DNA from: Piromyces finnis
Taxonomy: Eukaryota > Neocallimastigomycota > Neocallimastigomycetes > Neocallimastigales > Neocallimastigaceae
Direction of reading: 5' to 3'
Assembly: GCA_002104945.1 (NCBI GenBank)
Contig: MCFH01000071.1
Location: forward strand, 171,082 to 235,081
Length of the DNA stretch: 64,000 nt
Shown here: positions 49,364-62,135 of the stretch, piece by piece
Numbering within the stretch: position 1 is the first letter of the stretch
How the letters are laid out: each line of letters starts with the position of its first letter
Notes under the pieces: model-generated
What the model was told of the DNA's origin: nothing
The model's input: the letters and a program-made list of their open reading frames with translations, nothing else
Databases searched by the model: none
Made by a program: the position numbers and the translations under genes

Positions 49364-52300
49364 TTACTTTAGAATGGGATGAATTTGAGAGATTGGATGA
49401 TGAAGATGATGTTGTGCTTTAAGAATTTCTTGATATTCAAATTTACGTTTAAGTCGGTAGTATTGTTCCGTAATACTATGAATAGAAGTAGATTCAGATC
49501 CCCGAATATTTTTTAAAACATCGGCTATTGGAAGTGTACGTGAAGCAACAAAAGTATCTTCTTCTTCTTCTTCTGGTAGGGTTGGGAAAGATGATTTATT
49601 AATAGCATTGTTAATTTCTAATTCGTTTGCTGGATTTACCTTGGAGACGGCTTGATTTATGAAAGAAGTGGTTTCCGTCGGTACTGCCGATGATAAAGAT
49701 GAAAGTTGAGTTGGAATATTAATGAAATTAGAATTAGTTACAGTAGTAGATTTGGCAGAACGAGAAGAAATCTTTGAAGCCAATGTAGCAAGAGATTTTG
49801 AAAGTGAAACTGAATTAACTTTTGGAATAGATAGGTGAGGTTTTATTATTGGAGTAGTGTTAATACCAACAGTAGAGGCCGTACTTGTACCTGTTATTGT
49901 TGCAGTTTTAGCTGCTATCGTTGTTGTAGCTGTTGCTGTTGTTGTTGTTGTTGCTAATTTTGGCGTTGTTAGTTTTGGCGTTGTTGTTGTTGTTGTTGTT
50001 GTTGTTGAAACTAAAATAGGCATTTTGTTATATTTAATTTTTCCAGTTGATGATGCCTTTGAATGTGTTGGGATATTTTTTTCTGGTTTTGGTTTTGGTT
50101 CAGGTTGAATAATATTTAATTTATAAAGCAATTCATTTTTAATCTTTGTATTGATTTCATCTAGATTCGACATAATTAATCTCTGTTATTCATTCATAAT
50201 AAAAATAATCAGTCATAGACAATAAATAAATAAATATATAAAAACATAGTAAAATAAATAGTAAAAAAACATTGATAAAAATATAAATAAATAAAAAACT
50301 GTCACAGTATAAATACTAATAGAATTTATACTATAATAATATTTAAATAAAGCTCTCTTGAAATTAATTCTTTTTTTTTATGGGGTCTATTTTCTTTATT
50401 TATTATTATTATTATTACTTTTAAATAGTTTTATACTTTACCTCTACTAATACTTCCTTTTTACCACAGACCTTTTTTCTTTTTTGTTTTAAACGGGTTT
50501 TCAATTCTTGTACACTCAATTTCATATAATTTTCTTTTTCTTTAAGAAGGGTTTCTAATCCAATAAATAATATTAAAAATAAGAAGAAGAAGAAGAAGAA
50601 GAAAATTTTAATATAATGATTCCACATAAAAAAAATTAATTGGCATGCATAGATAGATTACAAAATAAAATTAAATTAGAATGTATAGATGGTAGGAGGT
50701 CAATATTTATTTATTTTTCATTCCATTCTATAAAATAGATATTTAAATTGGAGGGTCAACTTACTTGTATAGTATTCATTATACTTTGGGAAAATATTTA
50801 AGGCAGCCTCTGATGTCGAAGTAGGAGAAGACAAGGAGGAAGATGAAGTGGAAGAAGAAGAAGTGGAGGAAGAACTTTGAACCGTACCTGAAGCTAAAAT
50901 AGAAGTTTCAGTAAAAGATTTTGTGGTAGCTGGTGGAACATAGGATTTTGATAAAGAAAAAGGTAATGTAGGTTTGTAGGATGAACGATCTTCTTTAGGA
51001 AGGATAGGAGTTACCGTGGTGGTAGTAGAAGTGGGTAAAGAAGTAGTAGATATAGAAGATGTGGTTGAAGGTAATATGGGTATAATAGCAGGAGCAACAG
51101 TACTTGGTGTAGATGATGCTAATGCAACAGTACTTGGTGCAGAATGAACCGTGGAGGATGATAATGCAACAGTACTTGGTGCAGAATGAACCGAGGAGGA
51201 TGATAATGCAATAGTACTTGGTGCAGAATGAACTGTGGAGGATGATAATATAGGAACAATAGAATTTAATGTTGATGATGATAAAAGTGCTGATGTTGTT
51301 GAAGAAGATGAAGAAGAAGAAGTAGAAGTGGGTGAAGAAGTCATTGAAGATATGATATTTTGTAAGTATGTTGATGGTATAGTGGTTGTTGAACTAGTTG
51401 CTGTCTTTGTTGATTGAAGTGAAGCAAGTTTTGTTGATGTCATCGTACTATCTAAAACTTCTGACTGGGTTGAGTCTATATTATTCTGATCTAAAGGAGT
51501 AGTAGTAGTGGCAATGGGATTATTATTATTAATACTTTCCATGGAAGAAGAGAGTTCATTCGAATTTAATGTAGGTGTACCTTGACCAGAAATTAGAGTA
51601 TTATCAATTAAGGAATGACCAAAAGTATTAGAAAGTAACGGTGCCAAATTTGCAATAGCAGATGATGAAAGGGAAGAGGTTAACTGAAATAAATCTTTAG
51701 AGGAAAGTAAAGAAGAATCATTTGGTAATAATGGTAGTGTTGATGTTGGCAGTGCTGAGGTTGGTAATGACGATGCGGATAATGATGATGTTAATAATGT
51801 TGATGGCGACAATGATGGTAATGTCGATGATGGTAATGCTGATATTTTTGTTGATGATGATGAAAGAGTTTGTTTGGTAAAAGGAAAGAGTAAGGAAGAT
51901 CTTGTTTCATTGGTAATTTTAGTTTCTGTAGATTCTTCTGATTCTGTTGTAGTTTGTAGGGTTGTTGATGATGATGATGATGATGATGAAATTGTTGTAT
52001 TCAATATGGGTTCTGAAATTGCATTGGATGAAGCTTTTGTTACAAGGTCATTATTTGTAAAAAGATAAGAATTTTTTAATTTTTGTCGAGATTCTATCTC
52101 GTTTTCAGTTTCTGTTTCATTTTCAATTTCTGTTTCAGTAGAATCCGATGATGATTGTTGCTGTTGCTGTTGTTGTTGTAGTAGTAGTTGCAATTGTTGT
52201 TGAAGTTGTTGTTGTTGTAAATTTAAAAGACCGGGATATTTTAAAAGAAGAAAAAGAAGTTGTTGTTGCTGTTGTTGCTGTTGTTGTTGTTGCAATAAAA

Positions 52301-52514
52301 GAGTAGTAGCAAATCGAAGAGAAAGCCATTGTTGTGTTGTTGTTGGAAAAGCGAAATTGGTAAAAAGGTTACGATTTTGTTGAAATTCCGTGGCATTAGC
52401 ACCTGTTGGTAATCCCATAAATCCAGAAGTGGTTAAAAAAGGATTTATTATGGGTTTAGGAGCTAATGGTCTTAAATGGTTTTTTCTTTCATTATTCTGT
52501 TCTGGTGTCAACAT
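49364..52514 (-). CDS. PolyQ/Ser-Thr-rich protein with a SAP domain
   Basis: Three exons: 52514-50765, 50554-50442 and 50182-49364, giving 893 residues if the TAA at 49364 is used. The N-terminal half is low complexity: Gln runs of 11 and 8 residues around 52190-52290, then about 450 residues of Ser/Thr/Leu-rich sequence with a 14-residue tandem repeat (VHSAPSTVALSSST, 51110-51245). Exon 2 plus the start of exon 3 encodes a SAP motif at about residues 594-624 (MKLSVQELKTRLKQKRK, KKEVLVERLI), a helix-turn-helix that binds DNA or RNA in chromatin and RNA factors. A Pro/Lys and Thr/Ala-rich part follows, then a charged helical end (RLKRKFEYQEILKAQ). It is probably nuclear. The stop codon overlaps a perfect GTAAGT donor (AAAGTAAGT), so further 3' exons are possible. 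Confidence 0.75.
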
Positions 52515-52606
52515 TTTTTTTTACCTGTTTATTTATATTATACTAATTATTTTTTCTTTTTTTTTTTTTTCTTTTAATATGCTAATAAAATTAATATATT
52601 ATTGCA

Positions 52607-52663
<57 letters not shown>

Positions 52664-55550
52664 GCAATATATTAATATTAATATTAATACACAGAAAATA
52701 GCTTGTTGTTGTTGTTTTTCTATATATTTTTTACAAAACGTATTGGATAATACTATAGTTTAAATTGACGATTTGAATTGTTTATAATTAATAGATAAAA
52801 GAAAAAGAAAAAGAAAAAAAATATATATATTATATATTACAAGAAAATTATTTACTCCATAAAATTGTTGTTACAATAATATGTTTTATATACATGTAAA
52901 AGATGAATGTTTTTTTTAAAAAAAAAAAAAAAAAAAATTGAAAAGGGCTATTGATTAAAATTTAGTTGCCTTTTTTTTTTTTTTTTTTGAAATGATTATT
53001 GATAAATTTTTGCCATTGAAATTAGGGTAATAAAAAAAAGAATGTTGAATGAATTATTAATAATAAATATTTTTAGAGAGAGAGAGAGAGTATCAGTTTT
53101 ATTACAGGTATTCAATGAATATTACTTTTTTTTTCAATAGTTTATCCAAAAAAAAAAAGTATTTAGAATTTATTGAATTTCTTTTACAAATATTAAATTA
53201 GAAAAACACGACTTTTATTTGGTTTAAGTGGTTTGTTTTATTTTGTTTTTGAATAAAAATTATGGGGGTAATATACGTTAAAATAGTAATAATTCTATTA
53301 TTTATTATCTTTTTTTTTTTTATTATTGTAATCTTTCAAAAATGGTCTATTCAACTTTTTTTTTTTCTTAAATTAAAAATAATATGAATATAAAATAAAT
53401 ATATTTAAATAAAGAAATAAATTAGTTTTTAACTCTTTTTACCTTTATTCAAACAATAATATTATAATTATGCTATAATGATATTATAATAATACTACAG
53501 TTATGCTATAATAATACTATAATAATACTATACTATAATTATGCTATAGTTATACTACATATTAACTAAATAAAAAACGCTATATAATCTTTATAGAATT
53601 AAAAAAGAAATTGTAAAATGGTTATCAATTTTTCCCAATACTACAATATTTAAATGTAGCTTTTTCTAACAAGTCGTTTATTAATAAAAAAAAATACCTT
53701 ACTATATTTAGTGACAATATTTCTATTCTTCCTCCTCAGATGTATATGGATAGTTTTATTATGGTATTTTTATTTTTTCAATGTTAACGTTTTTATTTTT
53801 TTTTAATTCATAGCCAAATGAGAATAATTTATTTTTGTTGCTGCTGTTGCTGTTTCTTTTTTATTATTTTTTATTTATAATCGATTTTCAAAAAAAATAA
53901 AGATTCTTGTTGTTATTATTCAAAAAGAAAAAAAAAATCTTTTTTTTTTTAATTAATTTTTTATTAAAAATTTTTTTAATTTTTATTTCCACTAAAAAAA
54001 AAAAAAAAACTTTTTTCTTTTAATAAAAATAATAAAAATAATTATTATTATTATTTCTTTTTCTTTTTCTTTTTTTTTACTATTAAAACGAAGTATTTCC
54101 GCTTGACGTTATCTAAAAAAAAAAAAATGTCTTTTCTTTTAATACAAAAAAAAAAAAAAAAAACTTTTTCAAATAAAAATATAAAAATTTTAATAAATAA
54201 ATAAAAACTTTAAAAAAAAATTTTTTCTTTTTTTTTGTACTGAATGCAATATGCAATAAAATAATAATAAAATAATAATTAAATAAAATAAAAATGAGCA
54301 TATACTAAAAGAATAACGAAAATTAAAGTGTTGCTTTTTTATTCACCTAAAATTAAACCAAAATACACGCGAATGCCCAGGCAAACAAGCATAAATGCCC
54401 ACGCAAACAAACTTTTAAAAATATTTTTTTTAATATTAAATTTTTTAATTTAAATTTTTTAATTTAAATATTTTAAAATTTTAATTTTATTTAATTTTAA
54501 TATATGTATAATATATGAATATATTTATTATATGGTATATTACAAATTTATTATTTTAAATAGAATTTGAATTGGATTTTGTTTTAATATAAAATTTTTA
54601 AATTAAAATGAAAAAAGTTTAATTAAAAAAACAAAAAGCTAGATAGCAGCAATGAAGAGGAGAGTGTAGAAAATATAGGACGACAGTATATTGAATAAGA
54701 AACAACATTGTAGGGGATAAAAAGTAATAGAGAAAAAAAAAGAATAATACATCGTACATAGAAAGAGAGAGTATGCCTTTCATTTAATAAAGTTGATTTG
54801 GAATAAAAATGCAAGCGTCAAAGTATCAGAAAATGTTCCATCTATGCCTTAAAAAAAAATCAAATTTAAAAATGGTTTTATACTAAAAAAAAACTTTTTT
54901 TAAGCAACTATTCTGCAATGACTCAAGATTTTTAAAATAGAAAAAAGGGTTTTTTTTTTACAAAATAAAGAAATTGAAATTAGATTCCAAGTCAAAAAAA
55001 AATATTTTTTTTTATTTAGGCCAACGATTATTTTTTAGAATATAACCTTTTTTAAAAAAAAAAAAAGATATATTAGCGGCAAAAAAGGTAAGATGCAATG
55101 AAAATGAAAAAAAAAAATGCTGATATATTTATGATCAATTAAACTAGTATCTGCGAAAAAAAAATTCATAAATCATTATCTTTTTTCTCTTTAATTTTAA
55201 AACGATCCTTTCAAAGGACATCTTTTTAAAATCTTCCTAGCAATCAAGGTTTAAATAAACTTTTTTCATTGACCTATACTTACCCTCATTAGATATTAGA
55301 TATTTATTTAAACGTATAGTGTTATATTCATTTATTTAATTCATAGTAAATTTATTTATTATTATATTATTTATTCACTTATTTTAGCATGCAGGGATTT
55401 ATTTAATTTTATAATTATTCATTCACTTGCTTTTATTATCTGTAGTTATTTTATAATTATTCATTCATTTATTTAATTAATTAATTAATTCCTATTCATT
55501 TATTTATTTAATTTTATAATTATTCATTCCTTATTTTTATTATCTATAGT
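52515..55550. other. Intergenic, AT-rich, with weak coding-like remnants
   Basis: Includes an A run of about 49 bases at 52611-52659, a short TATGCTATAATAATA repeat cluster at 53455-53560, and a direct repeat of AATGCCCA-CGCAAACAA type at 54365-54412. A GC-richer patch at 54636-54850 has open plus-strand pieces (KLDSSNEEESVENIGRQYIE, and later MQASKYQKMFHLCLK) in different frames. It looks like a decayed coding sequence. No intact gene was seen. Confidence 0.35.
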
Positions 55551-55678
55551 TATTTATTTATTATTTATTTATTTAGTTATTTATTTATTTATTTATTATT
55601 TATTTATTTATTTATTTATTATTTATTTATTTATTTATTATTTATTTATTTATTTATTTAGTTATTTATTTATTATTT

Positions 55679-55718
<40 letters not shown>

Positions 55719-55792
55719 GTTATTTATTTATTTAGTTATTTATTTATTTATTTATTTAGTTAATTATTTATTTAGTTATTTATTTATTATTT

Positions 55793-55828
<36 letters not shown>

Positions 55829-55853
55829 GTTATTTATTTATTTAGTTATTTAG

Positions 55854-55900
<47 letters not shown>

Positions 55901-55964
55901 GTTATTTATTTATTTATTTATTTATTATTTATTTATTTATTTATTTATTATTTATTTATTATTT

Positions 55965-56000
<36 letters not shown>

Positions 56001-56130
56001 GTTATTTATTTATTTAGTTATTTAGTTATTTATTTATTTAGTTATTTAGTTATTTATTTAGTTATTTATTTAGTTATTTATTTATTTATTTATTTAGTTA
56101 ATTATTTATTTAGTTATTTATTTATTATTT

Positions 56131-56170
<40 letters not shown>

Positions 56171-56203
56171 GTTATTTATTTATTTAGTTATTTAGTTATT
56201 TAG

Positions 56204-56242
<39 letters not shown>

Positions 56243-56307
56243 GTTATTTATTTATTTATTTATTTATTATTTATTTATTTATTTATTTAGTTATTTATTT
56301 ATTATTT

Positions 56308-56347
<40 letters not shown>

Positions 56348-56380
56348 GTTATTTATTTATTTAGTTATTTAGTTATTTAG

Positions 56381-56427
<47 letters not shown>

Positions 56428-56544
56428 GTTATTTATTTATTTAGTTATTTATTTATTTAGTTATTTAGTTATTTATTTATTTATTTATTTATTTAGTTAA
56501 TTATTTATTTATTTAGTTATTTATTTAGTTAGTTAGTTAGTTAG

Positions 56545-56583
<39 letters not shown>

Positions 56584-56598
56584 GTTATTTATTTATTT
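55551..56598 (+). repeat. About 1.05 kb TTTA microsatellite with TTAG variants and higher-order structure
   Basis: Almost uninterrupted TTTA repeats with scattered TTAG and TTATTA variants. The variants recur in blocks. The rare GTTAATT joint occurs at 55759, 56097 and 56495, and the string GTTATTTATTTATTATTTAT starts at 55660, 55775, 56113 and 56290. So longer units of roughly 340-400 bases have been copied within the array. Confidence 0.95.
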
Positions 56599-58437
56599 TT
56601 TATGATATCATAATGACTTCATCGTCCTATATTTATTTAATTTATGATTAATATATTGTTATATATTATATTTCAATATATTTTAATATATGTTTGATTC
56701 AAATATCAATTTAAAAGAATGGCACTTCCATTATTGAAAAAAAGGCACTTCAGTTACATTACGTAGAATGTAATATGTAATGTATTAAATTTTTTCTTTT
56801 TATTTTCTTGCCATGGCAAACCAAAAAAAAAAGGTTGGTAACTTTTAAAAATGGCATCATCATAAAATTTTGGTCTTGTGAAATTGGAATAAAATGGCAT
56901 CATCCTTTCAGAATTTATTTAATAATTAATATTACATTTATTTAGTTAGTTACTATTAAATTTATTTAAATATATAATTATTCGTTTATTTATTTATTTA
57001 TTATTTCATTCTTTTTAGTTTAAAAAATTTTTAAAAAAATGGTATCATCATTTTTTAATGATGGCATCATTTTTAAAAAATTGAATTTTTTTTCCATCCT
57101 CCCCTTTACACCCCATTCCTTCCCTTCCTTTCCCCTTCAACCTTCCCATTTTTTTTATTATTACATTACGTAATTCTTTTGTTTTTTTGTAAATTAAAAA
57201 AGAATTCGTTCCTTTTTTAATTCCTACCAAATATAATAAATTGATTGCATATATTATAATATATGGTTGTATATATATTTCATATATTAATAATCAACTG
57301 CTCATATCAATGGATGTTCAACCAAAGAAGTCTTTTCCATCTATGAAGCCACCATTCTCATATATTATGATTATAATATAATATATAATATAATATATAA
57401 ATTAATTAAAATTGAGTATAATAAATGGATTTTACATTCAAGTCATTTAAATTTATTGCCTAATATATTATCATATATTATGAATATATTATGAATATAT
57501 TATAATATATAAAGGAACAGAGAATAGCTTAAAAAAAATTTTGGCCTAAAAAATGATACCATCACTTAAATTTTTCAACCTAAAAAAATGACCTAAAAAA
57601 AAGTGGCCAACTTTATAAATTTCAGGCTTTTTTGGCTGGTTTTCATTGGGATCGATGTTAAATTTTATTTTAATAAAAAGAAATAAAGAAAAGATGCACT
57701 TTTTTAGGCTTAAAATGCCTAAATTTCTTTAGAGCCAAAAGAAGTGGTGCATCGCTCAAAAATATCAATTTTTATCTATTCTACTCATTTTTTTTATTTC
57801 ATTTTTTATACTAAAAAATTAATTGCGCAATTTTTTCATTAAAAAAATGTAAAATTTAATCAATTTATTAATTAAATTATTAATATGTTCACTAATTAAT
57901 TCATTAATATACTATTTTATTTAATTTCATTTAAATTTAAATGATTTTTAATATGATAAAAAAAAAAAAGTTTTTTTATTATTAAAAACATCACTTTTTT
58001 TTATTTTCCATCTTTTCATCTTTTCATCGAGATTGGTCTAAAAAGGAAAAAAAAAATAAACAGATTGAAAAAAGGTTCCATTTTTTTTTTAACTTTTTTG
58101 TGATATAAAGAAGAAAAAAAGGTAAAATTTTTAATAAAATCAAGGCTAAAAAGAAAAAAAGATTGAATCAATCAAATTTACTTTACATCAAACGCAAACG
58201 CAATTATTAGCACAACCAAAGAAGTATATACGCACACTCATTTAAATTACGCATAAATAATAATATACTTGTAGATAATCAATAGTTATTTATCAACAAC
58301 AATAACAACAAGCATAATTGGTGGATAAACTCTTTTCTTTTGAAAGATAAAAAATAGACCTACACACAACACATACATAGATTCATATCAATTATATATC
58401 AATTTTTAAAATTTTATTTTTATTAGCAATAAACAAC
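56599..58437. other. Intergenic with dispersed ATGGCATCATC motifs
   Basis: This part has fewer homopolymers than the rest of the window. The motif ATGGCATCATC or close variants follow short A runs at about 56850, 56895, 57040, 57061 and 57554. A coding-like stretch at 57310-57372 reads MDVQPKKSFPSMKPPFSYIM with no exon partners. The last 250 bases are the upstream region of the two-module secreted protein gene. The region could be remnants of an old mobile element; nothing is intact. Confidence 0.35.
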
Positions 58438-59343
58438 ATGTTATTAAAGAATATTTTATTATTTGCTGGTATGGCTTTTGCTATTCCATTATTTAAACGT
58501 GACGATGTTGGTGAAATCACTACTGAAGTTGTCACCAGTAGTAATGGTAAAAAAGTTACAGTTCAAAAAAAAATGGTTAATATCAGTCCAGTACTTAAAG
58601 CAGAACGTAAAGCATTTATTCCAGAAAATGAAGGAATAAAAGTTAATACCAAGGTCTGCTCAAAAGATCTTTTAGTTATGGGTAACAAAATTGAAAATCA
58701 TAATGCCTGTAAAAAATTCTACAATCGTTGTACTACCGTTGAATTAATATCTATTATGCTTTCTTACTACGGAAATTCTGCATTTGATTCTCTTGAAGAT
58801 GCCATTAAAGACGGAGCCTCCAAGGGAGCCATCTCTAGAAAATGTAGTTCTATTTTAATTAAAAATAAGATTTTCCTTAAAGATACTCAAATTATTGAAA
58901 CTATTATTGATAGTGAAGATACCACCTCCAACACTACTAGTGTAGAAAGCAATGCTAATGTTGACACAAAGGTCTGTAATAAAAATCTCTTAATCATGGG
59001 TAACAAAGTAAAGAATAACTCTGCTTGTAAAAAAGTTTATGATGCTTGTACTACTGTTGAATTATTATCTGCTCTTGTTTCCTTCAACGAAAGAAGTGAA
59101 CCATTCTCTATGGAATACATTATCAAAAATGAAGTTACCAAGGGTGCCATGTTGGAAAAATGTAGCGATATCTTAATCAATTCTAAAATGTTTTACAAGA
59201 ATACCAATGCCCTTCAACTCGATTCTACTACCGGATCTTCTTCTCTTAATAAGATTAAGGATATTAATGACATTTCTTGTGAAGGTTGTCAAGATCATCA
59301 ATTACAAAGTATTGAAAAAATGAATGAATCTGAAAACCTTTAA
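58438..59343 (+). CDS. Secreted protein with two copies of a four-Cys module, family unknown
   Basis: An intronless 301-residue ORF. The signal peptide is MLLKNILLFAGMAFA, followed closely by a Lys-Arg site (residues 20-21), which suits Kex2-type processing. Two homologous modules follow at about 68-150 and 174-256. They share KVCSKDLLVMGNK/KVCNKNLLIMGNK, ACKKxY and CTTVEL motifs. Cys spacing is identical in both: C74, C91, C98, C136 and C180, C197, C204, C242, that is C-x16-C-x6-C-x37-C. A Thr/Ser-rich linker with NTT separates them, and a short tail carries CEGC. Each module probably forms two disulfides. I do not recognise the family; it may be an extracellular or cell-wall protein. There is no membrane anchor at the C-terminus. 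Confidence 0.85.
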   Translation: MLLKNILLFAGMAFAIPLFKRDDVGEITTEVVTSSNGKKVTVQKKMVNISPVLKAERKAFIPENEGIKVNTKVCSKDLLVMGNKIENHNACKKFYNRCTTVELISIMLSYYGNSAFDSLEDAIKDGASKGAISRKCSSILIKNKIFLKDTQIIETIIDSEDTTSNTTSVESNANVDTKVCNKNLLIMGNKVKNNSACKKVYDACTTVELLSALVSFNERSEPFSMEYIIKNEVTKGAMLEKCSDILINSKMFYKNTNALQLDSTTGSSSLNKIKDINDISCEGCQDHQLQSIEKMNESENL

Positions 59344-60170
59344 ATAAGTGAGAAAAAAAATAATAGAGGAATCCAAACCTTTTTTTTTTTTTCTTAACCC
59401 AGAGTAGTCATGATGTATTTTTATTAAAAGTACAAAAAAAATCACTCTTGGTTTTTAAGTAAGGATAGGAAGAAATAAGGTAAAGGATTCTTTCAAAAAA
59501 AATGATATTTCATTTCTTTGATCTATACTTTTTGCAAGAAATGGTCATATTTAAAATTTTATTATCTATTATTAAATTTCTTTTTAAAAAAAAATAGTTT
59601 TAAATTTTTATCTATTATTTACATATATATATAATTCAATAGTTCAATAGGTATATTTTCTAATAGTCTACAATCAACAAAACAAGGCAAGATAAAAGTA
59701 AAAAAAAAAAAAAAAAAATAGAAAAATAAGGAATAAATATTGAACACGATTTATTTTTTGTTTTTTGTTTTTTTTTTTTTATATTTATATAGTTTGCTTT
59801 GATTTTTTGTTTTTTGTTCTTGTTTTGTTTTCCTATATATATATTATTATTTTTCATTTAATTCTATTTTATTAATTTTTTGATTTTGATGTTTAATTTT
59901 CTTTTATAAAAAAAATGATATAAAAAAAGAATTTTTTTTTTTTCTTTTTTTCACTTTTTTATTTTATGTATTTAATATAAAAATGAGAAGGAGAAGGAAA
60001 AAAGTTTTAAAATTGTATCATACTAAAAAAAAAAATATTTTAATAAATATATATGTCTACATAATAAAAAAAAAAAAATGTGTGTGTGTGTACATGAGGG
60101 ATAAGCGTGTGTTATAAGGGGAAAAAGAAAAATGTAAATTTTAGAAACAAAAAAAAAAAAAAAAAAAAAA
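59344..60170. other. Convergent intergenic region
   Basis: 3' ends of the two-module secreted gene (+) and the ankyrin gene (-). A/T runs and a (TG)n tract at about 60080-60091. No gene was seen. Confidence 0.5.
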
Positions 60171-62135
60171 CTATTTATCGATAGCATGATGTCTAATTAA
60201 ATAGTTAGCGAGAGCCCTATTACCATTTTTACGAACAATTTTTAATGGTGTATCTCCATGACAAGTTTTAAAATTAATATCTGCCCCATAATCCACTAAA
60301 ACTTTGACAATGGTATCATGTCGATTTAAGCAGGCTAAGGTTAAAAGTGTATGACCATTTGGATATACCTTGTTAATATCCCCACCTTGTTCTATGAAAT
60401 AGCGTAATAGAGGAATATTTTCATGATGACATACAATCTTTAAGGGGGTATCATGGTAAGCATTCGCTTTGTTAATTTCAGCACCACATTCTACTAAACA
60501 TCTAGCCAAGACTCTATCATCTTTTCGACAGGCACAAATCAAAAGAGGATCACCATGACGATCATTAGAATTAGGATCGGCCCCATGATCTATTAAAAAG
60601 GTGACTAGGTATATATTTCCTTTTTCACAGGCCAAGGCCAGAGGTGAAGGACCATCTGATGTTTGATAGTCCATGGCCCCATAATCTATTAACAGTTTAA
60701 CGGTATGACTAACCCTTTGATCTTCATGAAGATGACAATCATTAAAGCATGCCAGGTATAAAGGTGTTTCACGCTTTTTATTTTCTTTATTGACATCAGC
60801 ACCATGATCTAGGATATCCCCGATCACACTTTCATAATGATCATTTCTTATAGCCATCAGTAAGGCTGTATCCCCATCCTCATTTTCAATCGTCACATCA
60901 GCACCATGATCCAAAAGAAATTTAATTATCTTTTTACCAACCTTCTTTTCTTCATTTTGACAGGCGATCATTAGCATAGAATTGCCATGGCTATCCTGTT
61001 TATTGATATCCGCACCATGATCTATGAATTTTTTAATCATATCTTCATAGTGGGTTTGTCTTTTTAAAAAAGCGTCTTTTTTTTCCTTTTCTTTTGAAAA
61101 AGGTGATATTGACGATGCCGCTGTGGTCGTCTCTGTAGAGTCATGATCTAGCATATATTTCATATAATTATTAATGTAAACGGTTAAAGGAGTCTGACCA
61201 TTTTTGTTTTCTTTATTGATATCGGCTTCATGATCCATTAAATCATGTAGAATGACTTCATTTTCATTTTTACATGAAAGGATTAATGCTGTATAACCAT
61301 ATTGATCTTGATAATTGACGTCAGCACCATAATAGATTAAAAGTCTCACAATGGAATCATTATTATTTTTTTTACAGGAAAGGATTAAAGGAGAATTGCC
61401 TTGGGCATCAATTTTATTGACATCAGCACCATGATGAATTAAAAAATCGACAATGACAACATCCCCATTTTGACAAGCCGTCATTAAGGGAGTACCACCA
61501 TACCTATTTTCTTGATTTACCTCGGCTCCATACTTGACTAATAATTCTACCATTTTAACATCCATTTTTTTACATGCGGCAATTAACGGTGTATTACCCT
61601 TTTTATTTTCTTTATTTAAATCAAGAATGTCCATATTACCTAATAAATATTCTCTTAACTTTCTTTTTGAGGAGGTGGAAGTAGAAGAAAAAGAAAAAGA
61701 AATGTGATCATCTAACAAATTCTTGAGAATATACTCCACTTTACTATAGTCTTTTTTTTCTATTAATAAAACTAAAAAATCAGGGGTAATGTTGGTATGA
61801 ACTTCCCTTTGAATAAAATGTTTTAACTTTTCCATAGTCATTTCACCATTTTTATATAGGGTATAAAGTATATCTGCTGTGGGACTTGTAGTAGTGGCAG
61901 CACATTTTTCCTTTTCTTTATTAAATAGTGTGAAATGAAAAATACACAAAGACACCGTTTTTCAATAAATGTAAATATAAATAGAAAATAATGTTTTTTT
62001 AATTTTTTTTTTTTTTTTAATATTTTTATAAAAATGTTGTTGTTGTTGTTGTTGTTGTTGTTATTGTTGTTTTTCATTACCTTTCATCCTTTGATATTGA
62101 AGCAATTCATTAATTTCAAATTTTACTTTATCCAT
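60171..62135 (-). CDS. Ankyrin-repeat protein, 13 repeats
   Basis: Two exons, 62135-62081 and 61915-60171, give 599 residues. Exon 1 encodes MDKVKFEINELLQYQRMK and joins to EKEKCAATTT. After a helical N-terminal part of about 110 residues come roughly thirteen ankyrin repeats, for example GNTPLIAACKKMDVKMVELL with GAEVNQEN, and GGTPLMTACQNGDVVIVDFL with GADVNKID. Repeat 5 is split by a Ser/Lys-rich insertion of about 35 residues (61050-61150). The last repeat ends the protein at AIDK, with no other domain. Such stand-alone ankyrin proteins form large families in anaerobic fungi and act as protein-binding scaffolds; the partner is unknown. The upstream GTG-led extension of exon 2 is rejected because the exon 1 join gives a proper ATG and phase. 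Confidence 0.9.

Noticed and set aside
49364-50173. Separate gene starting at ATG 50173 (MSNLDEINTK)
   Set aside because: The acceptor at 50183 gives RLIMSNLD, which completes the SAP motif of the preceding exon in phase.
60171-61955. Ankyrin protein start at 61955 (MSLCIFHF)
   Set aside because: This is a GTG codon inside intron sequence. A spliced ATG exon at 62135 gives a better start.
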